Source of the DNA: Apostichopus japonicus
Taxonomy: Eukaryota; Echinodermata; Holothuroidea; Aspidochirotida; Stichopodidae
Direction: 5' to 3'
NCBI RefSeq assembly: GCF_037975245.1
Contig: NC_092576.1
Location: 43,283,611 to 43,347,610 of the forward strand
Length of the DNA stretch: 64,000 nt
The notes under the pieces were generated by a model. That model saw nothing but the letters and a program-made list of their open reading frames with translations, made no database searches and was not told where the DNA came from. Position 1 is the first letter of the stretch, and every line of letters begins with the position of its first letter. Below are positions 22,918 to 34,615 of the stretch, in pieces. A program made the translations under genes and the position numbers.

Positions 22918-23014
22918 TAAAGTTGATTCCATCGGAGAGTTTTACTCATTAACAGACGGCAACTTGGACATTGGTGAAAGACTAAACAAATTCTGCAGAA
23001 GAAACCCTAGTTAA
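22918..23014 (+). CDS. Putative terminal orphan exon
   Basis: After GTGTCAG, the phase-2 frame reads KVDSIGEFYSLTDGNLDIGE, then RLNKFCRRNPS and TAA at 23012-23014. AATAAA follows at 23134-23139, a suitable distance for a polyadenylation signal. Pairs in phase with the exon at 20868-20958. Function unknown. Confidence 0.35.
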
Positions 23015-23139
23015 TATTCATATCATTATTAGGTGTAGGCATACATATATTTGTCATTTTTCAAAATTCTAAATAGCTTTTTCATCTCAATCTAGCTTGT
23101 TATTTTTCAAAGTTAGTTATGATGATGAAGATCAATAAA

Positions 23140-26100
23140 GGCCACCTGTTAAATTGTATATACAACATGTTATCTGAGATGCAATGAAGCTGAGCAAACC
23201 ACATGTCCATCACCATAACTGATGTTCTGATGACCTTATAAGATAAGTGTTTTGTTCTTAAGGAAAGTGCAACTACTGGTTGTACCTTAATCATTTAAAT
23301 TGCCTGTAGTGTTAAGTCTACAGAGTGAAACTAATATTGGGATACAGTTATAACACTGATACAACTGCTTTTGTAAATACAGGGTAAATATTATGTAAGA
23401 AAAACTATAAGAGATTTTAGCATCTTACGTTAAAGTGTTACAAGAACCACATTACTGTTTTCGTTTAGGAATGTTGTTTTTATCTGTCAATATATTTTGA
23501 AAAAAAAATAATATATAATAATAGTCAAATACCCTTTTTGTTATAACTTGAATGCTCAGTTCTTTTAACTTGAAGAAGCTGAGGTAACTTGCTGCAGAGA
23601 CATTTCTGTTTTGTTTCAACTAGTCATCGGTTATTTAATCATACTAAAACCATTTGGGTAGTAATAACTGAATTAGGTAGACTTTTAAGTTTTCATTCAT
23701 TCAACAAGTTTCAATCTGTTGTCATAACCTTGTCATGTCTATTAGTTCGTTGCAATAATTTCTTGCTACCTATACATACAATTTTCTAGTTGTGAAAACT
23801 TATCCAAATTAAATTAAAATAAATTGAAATGAGCTTAATTGAATGACATTTAAAATGTCTTTGCAACAAGTTACCTCGAATTGTTCAAGTTATCTCAACA
23901 CATTGGGTGTTACAGTGTAAGGTGCAGTTCTTCAGCAGTTACTCGATGTTGTGACGTTTCGTTTCCTGTCCAGTCCTTCGTATAACTTTGAATCTTTTTT
24001 ATTGAAGTTCTATGGAGCAGAGATTGCGCCGGTTGATTACAGTTTGATCAAGCTGAATAAACTTGCCTTGAATGTTGTTAATGTATGCTGACATCTAGTC
24101 TTGTTAAAACCCTAGTATGAACAGCCTAGTGAACCTTTCTGTTGCACAAAACTGTTTAAAAAAAAAATAACAACTTACACAACAGCTGCGTACATAGTGC
24201 ACATAACAAACGCTGCATAGCAATAACAGAACCATGTGTAAAAACAAATTACACCTGATATATGTAAAGCTTACCACTCGTACTTGTAGAAGTAACACAA
24301 TAGTCCCGATGCAAGGGGACCGGGGCTGGAAGCGGATCAGTCGTTTGATAGTTTGGTTTCTTGCCCAGGTTCTTTCCTGCGCGAATTTTCCTTAAAAACA
24401 GGAACACAATAATGTGTCACAACAGGTAACACAACACTTGTGTGAAAGTTACCACTCTAATGTTTTAAGCTCAACACAACTCAGGTGTAACTTGGTTTAA
24501 CCTATAGTTGTGTTATTTCCACGACAATTTTAAGTTTTTTTCTTCCAGCTGCTCCCATCTATTGCTCTTTATCTCCCATACGTCATATAGTTTGTTTTGC
24601 TTTGTAGGAAGCAGTGGGCTTAAGTCCTGTTGAATCTGGAAATAAGGAGTCAATTACACAAACAATACTAAAACATTTGGATGATTGGTAATAATCAAAT
24701 GTTAAACTAATATTATGAGCAATGTTCCAATGTTTCCTTTGATATCAGCAGCTTTTTCCAAATATGACATCAATTCGTACTGCTAAGTGCTATTTACAAC
24801 ACTACTATGCCAATCAATGTATGTTTTATTTTGTGGAGTTTAATTATATGATTCTGTTCATTAAAATTCAGTCACCTTTCTCTGGATACTGTACTTGTAA
24901 ATTGTTCATGCTATCTTTATTTTTAGGCCCTAGCATAACACTTTAGGAACATTTCAGATTCAAAAATAATTTAAAGGCTAGCCTAACACTTTAGGTCAAG
25001 AATAGGCAAGCCTACACTGTTATAATCAACTCAGGCAAAACGTTAGGCCTAGTCAACAGAAATGTAGCTTAGTGTACACATTTTGCGTAGGCTAGAAAAC
25101 AATATGATAAGCAGAACACATACACAATTTGAAACGGCTTATCGGTGATCAACTTCAAACGTATTATAAGCCAACCCTTTTACGAGTGAAGTGTCGGATG
25201 TGCTAGGTCGCCAAGGTAATTATACGTTCAAGGATTTGTTACACCTACACTGCATTATAATCCTATCTAGGTACTTTTAAGCTTGGGCTAGTACGAGTTA
25301 CATTTTCGTGTCGAAATTTAGGCTATTTCTCTCAATCAGTTGAAATAACGTCATATAAGCGCTGTATGTCTGAATGTTATATGTGTCTATACTACTAGTA
25401 TTATTATACTGTGCGTACGTACAATGTACGTGAATATTGTGCTTAGATTTAGGCGGTCCCGCTAAAAACGGTCATTGGCCAGAGTGCTTACATTGGTAGT
25501 TATCTTCAGAAATAACAATTATATTTTCTGCAAAATGTTCACAATTCTTCAGTCAATTAATTAAATTTAGTGTTAACATATTAAATTTAACATAAAAAAT
25601 ACATATTTATAGCTATTATATATATATTAAATAAAATGATCTGTTTACAAAATTATATTCTTTGGATGCCCGAGCTACATATTTGTTGTGTTCCTGTTAC
25701 ACAATTCTGTGTAATTGAGAACTTACACTTGTGTTGTGTACACATTTCAACACAAACTTTTTTAGAGTGCGATGACCGATAGATTCTGTGATAATTCATA
25801 ATATTGTTGCTCGACAATGAAATAATTCCAACACTAATCCAATATAATTGCGGAAACACACAGTAACACGACGTACGCAAAGTAACCTGCAGTTAAACTG
25901 GTCGAGGTCCGTCGTTTCTCCGTGCACGAAGATGTAAGCTAAGAAACCCGCCCAAAATGTACCCGTTTAATTTTACACTGACCTCGTGTTGGTCAGGCAT
26001 TCCGACCCTGTACAAGATCTGACCATAGGATAAAGAATTGAATACCTCTCTAGGTATCATTGGAATGAAGTACGTAAAAGTTTAATACATAAGCAAATTA

Positions 26101-26299
26101 CCGTGCTCGATCAGAACACAATATAAAAACAGGAAACTTCCACTCACGTGTCAGGTTACAAAATGTTACTTGAAAATAAATATCATATGAACGCGTGAAA
26201 CATCCCCCTTCTTAATAAAGTTACGGCATCTTTTAAATGGAAGTTTACGAAACTTATGCACTGAGATATCCTTAACATCCAGTTGAAACTATGAAATAC
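23140..26299. other. Non-genic spacer
   Basis: AT-rich with no exon or repeat that I can support. One weakly exon-like segment near 24608 is listed among the rejected items. Confidence 0.45.
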
Positions 26300-27915
26300 A
26301 ACTACTCCAAAAAATCAGCGCCATGATATCAACTTTGCAATAGTGAATAACACACTTTGAAGAAAAGACAGTAATAACGATCGTAGTTTCTTTTCATGTG
26401 GGATTATTGTCTATATCCAGCAGTTGTATATCTAGGGATGCATATTCATGTATCCACGATGGGGATACAGAAGTAATCTTCTTCCCCTCTTTGTAAGTTA
26501 AACTAAAGTATATATTATAAGGTAGAACTATGGATCCTTATACGCAATTCTGTATTAGCAAAGGGAGTGTGATGTAATACGAGGCAGAATGTAGCAATCT
26601 TGACATAGAAAGTCAAAAAAAAAAAATATAAAAAAGGGCTATAAAATATGCTTGGTCATCAATTTAACAATCTCAATGATTAACAATGATTAATATGATG
26701 TAATTTTTACAGTCATAATAAAAAAATGCTCACATTTCGAGAGCAATGACTTTCCGACAAACATTGTCAAAATTTCGATAAATTATAGTCGAATTGTTGG
26801 GAAGGAAGTTGACGTTTCAGGGAAGAATTATATTGTCTTGAAACAAAGTACCGGGTGGGACTTCAGGTTTAAACATATTTAATATTGTACAACACTTTAA
26901 AAAACACAGTAACAAGCTCACATGTCGATAAATATTTTATTATTTGAAATTAGAGACAATTAACTGAAAATTTTGAGATTACAATTTTGAGTTTTCGGTA
27001 AAGAATAGCGACAGTTCCAGTGTCACAATTGAGCCACCATTATCATAAAATAACACTGAAATTTAGCTTGTAATACCTGCAAACCAAATCGCTTTCTGCC
27101 TTCTTATGTTGAAATCGCTGTCCACGGTAACATTTATAGTGATATTTCTAATGAAGTACGCAATCAGAAAGCATTTATTTGATATATTCTAGTATTGGTA
27201 TATATATATATGATGGGATCAGTATACAGAATTTGTATTTTTTTTTTCTAAATAGTGTAGGATTGTAATGACTTATGATCATCTTTAATGCAGCATGCAG
27301 TACATTGACGTTCATCAAGGAAACAGATGTATTCAACCTGTTGCAAAATACACTATACCCTGTATTATACAGCCACAACAAATAAATAATATCTCCCAAC
27401 TTTTCTGAAAATTAATATCTGTCCATGTTTACTGCGACATGCAATGACACATGGTGATAGGGCGGCCTTAGTTTGAGTGGACACCCAGTGAACGGCTCCC
27501 TTAGTTTGATTGAAACTAAAACCTAATCACATACCACAACGGAATAGTTTCAACTGTAAACAACATGAATCATGATAAGTCATTAATCGATTAATCAATA
27601 AGAACTTTTACCATTTACTGCCGGAGATCTCAGTGTCGATAGAGATGGTTCGACGGGTATTGATGAGGGCAACAGACAATCAGTTATAATCAGAGAAAGA
27701 AATAGAATCAGTCATTTGCCATTACATATTTCTTTCATTGTTCATATTTTGGATACATTGTAAAGATTAACCAATAGAAGGCATTACATCAATTGTTCTT
27801 CCTTCATCTGTAACAACCTCACACATCAACGTTTTAGTTAGGATCAGGCATACACCGGCTACGGAAATGTTTGAAAAAAAAAACTAGAACAGTATTTTGA
27901 AAATGATGGAAGCTT
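26300..27915 (-). pseudogene. Inverted relic of cassette exon B and its flanking introns
   Basis: Reverse-complementing this segment gives recognisable, diverged homology to 13430-14640 and 58540-60150: the intron before exon B (GATGTGTGAGGTTGT), exon B itself (27612-27683), the AGAAAGCGATTTG stretch and the intron toward exon C. It retains sequence that copy 2 has and copy 1 lacks (around 59700-60120), so that part is ancestral. No exon C or exon A is recognisable in the relic. Confidence 0.75.
27612..27683 (-). pseudogene. Degenerate cassette exon B (lost acceptor)
   Basis: The core TGCCCTCATC-ATACCCGTCG matches exon B of cassettes 3 and 8. The acceptor reads GATTATAA instead of GATTATAG and the exon is about 72 rather than 77 nt, which breaks the frame. 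A donor-like GTAAAA follows. Confidence 0.75.
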
Positions 27916-29189
27916 TTTCTTAAAGGCCAAAGGTGTAATACAAGTTCTAAAGTCTAAAGACATGTTCCATTATGACGTCGAGCCTTCAATTGGAAACTGG
28001 TTATAAATGATAACAGTGGGTAAACAATGAATATAAAAGTTTAAGTACGCAATGTTTCATTGTTTGCAACCAGCCCAACCTCCACCACCTCTTCTTTCCC
28101 AATCAACCCGTTCCGTTTATTCCCGGGTTCTCAGAAACGGCACCATATAATATTCCTGTTCAAACAGACAGATGTATATAACATGTAATCAGACATGTTT
28201 CCTACGTCTGGCTGAAGGAAGAAAGTTTAAAAATGTAAATCATGCAAATAGTTTGTCTTACATTATCCATTCGTGTAGCTTTGCTTATCAGATAATGGAA
28301 ATAACCGATCATTTTCAACATGCCTTAAAAAGAAAGTTATCCTAAATATCAGGACGCTTGAAGGAAAGGGGTCGTAACTGCATCGGGGTGGGGTGGAAAA
28401 TATAGGAAGGACGGTGATATCTTCTTCTGAAATCCAACTATGTTTTATGAATCGTCATAGAAAATGGATCGCAACAGATTTTTGTCTTCCATTTCTTTTG
28501 AATATAATTGTAGCTTGCCAATATAATTGTCGGTGAGCTTAGTTCATCTCACGACGCACATACAGACCCACGAATACGAAAACAACAAATTGAAGTAGAC
28601 ATGATACTTCATTACGTCATTAATATCTCGTTAAGACATTAACATTAAGATGGTCTACTATATTTTCAAACTGGTTAACTTTGCATCAAAAATTTATAAT
28701 ATCAATATTTTTAGCTTACATGGAAGGTATAATGAAAGTTAAATGTTGCTTTTAGTGTTATTCGGACCCAAATAGCATTTGTGCATAATTGAAGACGTGA
28801 TGGTATATCTCCTGATAATAATTTAATAATTGCGGTATGTTTAATGTCGCAACTAAATGTGCAAATGTAATGTTCTCTGATAGACAAAGGAAACATTGAA
28901 GCTTTGCTTAATGTCTTCGATTCCTAGCAGATAATGGACTATGATTTCTAATAACTTCATAAACAGCGCCACCAATTTATATAATTATTTACATCATAGT
29001 ATAAGCATTTTTTTCATTCTTGCTTCTCGCTCCTTTCTCTCCCCCTCCCATAACCCACACCACCTCCCACACCCCACCTCATCCAGTACCAATTCCATTT
29101 TTCGTTGAGTGCTCAGAGTGCTCAGTGGTGTGCAACCTCAAGATTCTAGACTCGTATATAATTCACGATTATACTACAGACTCCTTGGT
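27916..29189. other. Non-genic spacer
   Basis: No exon recognised. A C-rich tract (CCCCTCCC, CACACCACCTCC) lies at about 29038-29085. Confidence 0.45.
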
Positions 29190-30005
29190 TCAGAGAAGAT
29201 TCAAGTTACATTTTCTGACATTGACTGAACCTGACTGAGTCTCTAACGTATCGATGGGTTCGGTCCTCTTGCATTCCGCAAGACACAATGTACCGTCCCA
29301 AACAGGAAACTTGGCATTCGAAGTTTTGCGTATACCTCCAGATGAAATGTAACATTCTAAATCTGGATTAACTTTAATGTGAAAGGGAAGTAAATACGCC
29401 GGACAGTCCTGACAAACTGTTATCCTTCTAGGAAATGTTATTTTCGATTCAATTGTCCTTAACCAAGCTTCTTTTCCCTTTGGCGCTATCACCTTCCCTA
29501 ATAATATCTGAGCTATCATTGCTGTGGGATTTCCGCAGACTCTCATCTCACCGTTCTATTCGTTGCACCATTTATGCCAGTGATTTGATTTCATTATCAG
29601 TGGACTTGACTGGTGGTTGTGTCTCATTCCTGATCCTAATCCGAACCCGTCGATCAAGTGGATACGACCGTCTAAGGATAATAATTCCTCCGCCAGTTGA
29701 TAACTTTTCTCAAGACCATATTTAGTGTACAGCATACTGTCTTTGCACCTGAAGTAATAGAGAGGATAGATAGTACCAGACCAAGATGTTGGGATGGCCT
29801 TTAATAGTAATTCCAATTGCACAACTGCTCTGATAGGTACTACCAAAGTATCTGGCAATGGATCTTCAGCGAAAAGGTACTCTCTTAAAAACCTAAGACC
29901 GTCACCACAAAAATCGTAACTTCCCATTTTGGCTACCTTCTCGTCGTGGCAAATAACATCAGATTTTCCATCAGCACTGATATTTATAATTTGGCTAGCT
30001 GCCAT
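29190..30005 (-). pseudogene. Unrecognised intronless ORF with one internal TAG
   Basis: Starting at ATG 30005 (MAASQIINISADGKSDVICH), an open frame of 149 codons ends in TAG at 29558-29556. The same frame then continues for about another 121 codons to 29190. It has mixed, protein-like composition: LREYLFAEDPLPDTLVVPIR and WSGTIYPLYYFRCKDSML in the first half, FPRRITVCQDCPAYLLPFHI and GTLCLAECKRTEPID in the second. No signal peptide or clear membrane segment. I do not recognise the family. The lack of introns and the stop suggest a processed or transposon-borne copy; sequencing error at the TAG is possible. Confidence 0.45.
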
Positions 30006-32104
30006 CCGAACGTCCTGATAAACGAATTGTAAATTTCCAACTTAAAATTGCGCATAACCTCAGCATTGAGCGAAATCAGAATCACTCAAATTATAGTTTT
30101 CTTTTTTAGTGAGTAGTACATCAACGAGAGAGAAGAATATCCCACGCTCGACTGAGGAACCCAAAATTACAATTTTCTTCAGAGATGGAGTTTGAAGAGA
30201 AATACAACTGAATTAAACGACACCATCAATCATTACAGAAACTGCTATACCTCCTTCACATCAAAGAAAGAGGAGGGAATGGGGCTCGATAACGACAATA
30301 AATATACTTACAAAACTACATCAATAATATCACGGTACACTCTCTGTCAGCATGATCGTCCGATAGAACTTGTTTGTGAGCGAATCAAATCAAGAGCATT
30401 AGTCTAGGTATTGATTTATTTGCCAATGTTATAAATATAAGACTGTTCATACGTTACATGTTATACACATAATTATATAGGAAACTATCTGTTCAGGGGT
30501 TGTAACACTGCAATTCTACAGGAAGTAATGAAGACGTTTCATTCCATAATGTGTGTACGTGGATAACATTGTATCACATCGTTACGGAAACAAGCATAGG
30601 GAAACCATTCCGACATTTTGTAATGTTACATTTTAAAGTATGGAAAGTAAACGAGGGGGAAAAAATCGGGTAGAAGTAAGATTAAATTGACCAACAACTA
30701 AACAATTAATTTCTTGCCATGCAGTTTTCATAAAAACAATAATTCCCAGTATTAGACTGCAGAGCGAGATGATATTAGTTTCTATCGTTAACGTAACAAG
30801 TAGGTTTGATTCGTATGATCGGTATATGTTGTACATTACAAGAGGAGCTGTTTGATTTCAAATCAACCATAATGATGCCAATTTGCCGTGACGTAGCAAG
30901 TTCCATAGAGTGAAATTAACACGTTATATAGTTACATATTTTTTGTAACATGTATATTGTGATTCAAGCTGAAGCTGATGAGATACTGTAAAATATTGTA
31001 TTGTACTATGAAGAACATTTCATTTCATAATTTGTTTGACTACGACTGCACTATGATAACATATATTACTTTATTACGTCACAGTTATAACAGGTGACTA
31101 TGTTTCATTGTACTGTAATTAGATAAGTAATACGTCGATTTAATTAAGAGTTCAACGTTAGCGCAGTCGGTTACGTGTTTAGGCACACATTTAGTGTTAA
31201 TGGTAGTGTTGTAAAGGATTACTTTCACCCGATAACCAAATATGTCTGTATTATTAGCTAAATATTTACCTAACTTTTAGTTTTTTAAAAGTCGTGGCAT
31301 GTAGCTATTTTTGGCCAATGTGTTATGCCATTGTGCCAGTTGGGATGATGGGGGTGGGGGGGGGGGGGCGATATAATGTAATATATTGGTGTCCTGTCTC
31401 CTTTTCAATGTGAATGTAAACAGTTCAACAAAAAATACCAGTATTATGACAAATTAAAACATGGAAACGCCAGCTCCTCCAGTCTCCAATTCCATATATA
31501 AATAAATGTTAAAAATGTAACATCTCCCTAAAGAAGTACGGTTTCTCTTAGCTGTTGGTTGCTTTCCTCATCACGAGCATTACTCTAGCCTAACTTAAAA
31601 CTAACTTTATCTGGCTAAGTAATACCTAGTTACATAGTTGAAGGTTACATACTTTTACATGAAACTTTGGAAGGTACTAGCATAGTTTATACTTAAGTAG
31701 TTATTTTGCTACAATGGACGGGGAGGGGAGGGGGGCGTTTAGACCGAATTACTAGAAAATCTGTATAGCAACCTTCAGATTGACAGAACCTTGGATGTTT
31801 TCTTCCACAGGCTTAGAAGTTCAGGAGCATAGGGGAAGTTATACCAGACCTTTTGGAAAAATGAACCAAGTCAGAACATGGACATACAAACCAAATGGAC
31901 ATCACCAAACTGATACACCCTCAGCCCTGGTTTCCATACATTGGTATTATTAACCCATAAGGTTGCTTGACATAAGAAAGGAGAAGGCACTTGCTGTTCC
32001 AGAACTGAAGTTGCAAGCCACTCGAAGAATTCATATCCATATCCATATCAAACATTTGATTAATCCATGATATTGTTTCTCATTAAGATTGTAAGAAAAT
32101 AATT
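30006..32104. other. Non-genic spacer
   Basis: No gene supported. A G-rich run lies at about 31348-31371 and a G-rich stretch at 31718-31736. Confidence 0.45.
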
Positions 32105-32403
32105 ATAACAAAGGGTCTTTATCATGACTTTTCAAGTGCGTTTAATACTGTCTTGCCAAATCAATTAATGAAAGATGTTTTACGATTTATCAAAGAAACA
32201 TGGCTTATTTATTGGCTGACACAATTTCTTCAAGGAAATAAAGGTTGGTGTGCCTTGGGGATGGGTGGGTCCATTATATGCTATATATTTACTGTATATA
32301 CCGATGAAATTAGGTCAAACTCACACATTTCTGTTACAAAATATGCCGATGATACTGCTGTATCATGCACAATTCATAAGAGCTATGTTGAAACTGAATA
32401 ATG
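32105..32403 (+). mobile_element. LINE reverse-transcriptase fragment with YADD
   Basis: One frame reads YHDFSSAFNTVLPNQLMKDV (an RT block around the first catalytic Asp) and then ISVTKYADDTAVSCTI, which contains the YADD catalytic motif. The GVPQG-like block between is damaged. Decayed coding continues for a few hundred bases and an A-rich segment at 33208-33235 may be the tail. Belongs to the Jockey/CR1-like LINE group by these motifs. Confidence 0.75.
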
Positions 32404-33280
32404 AAATGTTCAGTGTTCTGTAAATGACATAGTTCCAACATGTAACAGCAAAACTTTATTGCGTAACCCCCCCCCCCCAAATAAAGGAAATTCGTTTTTG
32501 AAAATAAACCATAAAACATGAAGGTCTCATTCTATCAAGGTCGCAACGTATTATTGAGGGATCTGATGTGGCTAGAACCTCCAACAACTGAGTACTGGGA
32601 GTATACAGCGACGACAGTTTGACCTTTTCTTACAATGTATCAAGGTATTACAAAAGTATATTATATAGTATCTAGTGTGGCTTACGTTGTGGAAAATGTT
32701 TTCAATACTGTTATACAACCTGGCACATGTGATCTATACAGTGCTTGTCTGGTACCATTTTATATTGCAAAAGAAGCAAAGAAAGGAGAATGAAGTTTCT
32801 TAAATACACATCAGCTATATTTAATTAAGATTACAATATACTTTTAGTAAAAGTAAATGCTGCTGCAAGACCTGAGTTTACAAGAATGACTAATAAGGTT
32901 AACAGTGATCAGAATCACCCTTTGTATATTGTACTTAAATTTCTCCTGCACAAATCTAGCAGACATCTAAAAAATCCCCACAAAATACCGAACTAAAGTT
33001 TACAGAAACTTATTTATTTACCGTGCTGCTTTATACATTCCATTCGAGCACTTAGAATGTTTGCTGTAGTCTGTTTGTTATATCGTTTGATGTATTAACT
33101 TTTGTATGTGTAGATTTTATTTAATTATTTTATATAATATCCTATCATCTTGACATTTTCTCCCCTTTTATATTAGTTATTCTTGGACTGTTTGGTATCC
33201 TATCATCTTAAAAAAAATTAATAAAATAAAAACTTTATATGAGTTATTCTTCTTGTTGAGGTATTATATGACTCCTCCCT
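32404..33280 (+). other. Probable 3' remainder of the LINE fragment
   Basis: Short diverged coding-like stretches continue in shifting frames after YADD, ending in A-rich sequence near 33208-33235. Boundaries are not visible. Confidence 0.35.
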
Positions 33281-33287
33281 ATAAATT

Positions 33288-33700
33288 TTATATGTATACA
33301 AGAAGGAAATAAGAAGAAACAACATACTACAGTACGACTTGGAAACTTTTGAACAATGGCACAGTTGTTTCCTTCTTTAAGTCTAAGGATTCACACGAGG
33401 TTGGGTTGGATATTATGAAGTACCTGTGAGCGTACGATTTTTTTTATATGTTTACTGGAAGGAAATAAAAAGAAGGAACAACATACTATAGAACAACTTG
33501 GAAACACTTGAACAATGGCACAGTTGTTGGGTTGGATATTATGAATGTGCCTGTGAGCGTAAGAAAATGTTTATATGTATACTGGAAGGAAATAAAAAGA
33601 AGGGACAACATACTATAGTACAACTTGGAAACACTTGAACAATGGCACAGTTGTTGGGTTGGACATTATGAATGTGTCTGTGAGCGTAAGAAAATTTCAC
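33288..33700. repeat. Tandem repeat, three units (about 127 bp)
   Basis: Units begin near 33288, 33445 and 33572, each with GGAAATAA(A)AAGAAG, CTTGGAAAC, GAACAATGGCACAGTTGTT and GGGTTGGA-ATTATGAA. Spacing is 127 bp for the last two; the first unit is about 30 bp longer through an insertion after CAGTTGTT. Confidence 0.85.
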
Positions 33701-33914
33701 ATTCCGTTTAAGGGGATAGTATAGTGGGAAATCTTCCCAAAGTGTTTGAAGGATACTTAGAAACTATTGCCAGAGACATTTCACGTAATACACTAACTTG
33801 TAAATGAAGAATTGCACACAATTTTCCGTAGTCTGTGTGCTTTATAAGAGTTCCGACTTAACAGATTAAGCCACTGAAACTATTATTTTTGCAACTGCAT
33901 GTGTTCACATTTCA

Positions 33915-34250
33915 TCATATACCAAGTTGTCTATTTTACACATTGTAGAAAATGGTGGGGGTTCTTTTAAAATAAATAGGACCAATATATCACCCTTTCA
34001 ACAGCTGGCTCTCCTTGCCCTATATACCTCCTCCCCTCGTCATATCCGACTCCATCCATGCCACTCAAGAAAAACATACTAAAACACGTATGTTGATACC
34101 TACGTATAACCGATGCCTTGTCTATTTTATACATTAAAGTAAACAGTGGACGTTGGTTTTAAAATCAATACGACCAATGTACCACCCTTCGATTATCTTC
34201 TTCTATCGTAAGGTTATTCCACCTACCACCCCCCCCCTTCCTCTCCCCAT
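33915..34250. repeat. Diverged tandem duplication, about 190 bp period
   Basis: TTGTCTATTTTACACATT with TTTTAAAATAAATA-GACCAAT near 33925 is repeated as TTGTCTATTTTATACATT with TTTTAAAATCAATACGACCAAT near 34118. Confidence 0.6.
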
Positions 34251-34299
34251 GTGACAGTTAACATTCACGGTGTACCCTATGGCTACTACACACAAAAGT

Positions 34300-34615
34300 G
34301 ACGAATATATGTGCTTACAATGAGCTTCATTGAGGTTTCCCTTATCCAGTTACTATTTTTTTTTTTACTTCTAGTGACCTCGGACGACCTTTAACCCTGT
34401 TGAAAAATAATAAAGATAATATACTCAGTATGGGTAGTGTACATACCAAGTATGAGCCAAATTTAAGTTTCCCTCGTCAAGTTACGGTGTTTACAAGGTT
34501 GTCAGTATTTGACCTCAGATGACCGTTGATCTCTACCAAAATAATAGGGAACATCTACTCACCACTGGTAGTCCATCAACAAAGTCTGATAACAATCCGA
34601 ATTTGCGTTTTCCAC
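34300..34615. repeat. Dispersed repeat with two ~140-bp half-units
   Basis: Two related blocks each contain a 'cagTTAC' stretch, 'TGACCTC-GA-GACC-TT', 'AAAATAATA' and 'ACTCA---TGGGTAGT/ACTGGTAGT' in order. This internal periodicity is typical of interspersed repeats in marine invertebrate genomes; the family is not named here. Confidence 0.45.

Noticed and set aside
24608-24690. Exon-like segment after GCTTTGTAG reading EAVGLSPVESGNKESITQTI and ending at GGTAATA
   Set aside because: Weak donor, no partner exon with matching phase and no homology to the cassettes.
31150-31225. tRNA A-box match TTAGCGCAGTCGG
   Set aside because: No B box, no acceptor stem and no cloverleaf can be drawn; most likely chance or a very old SINE remnant.
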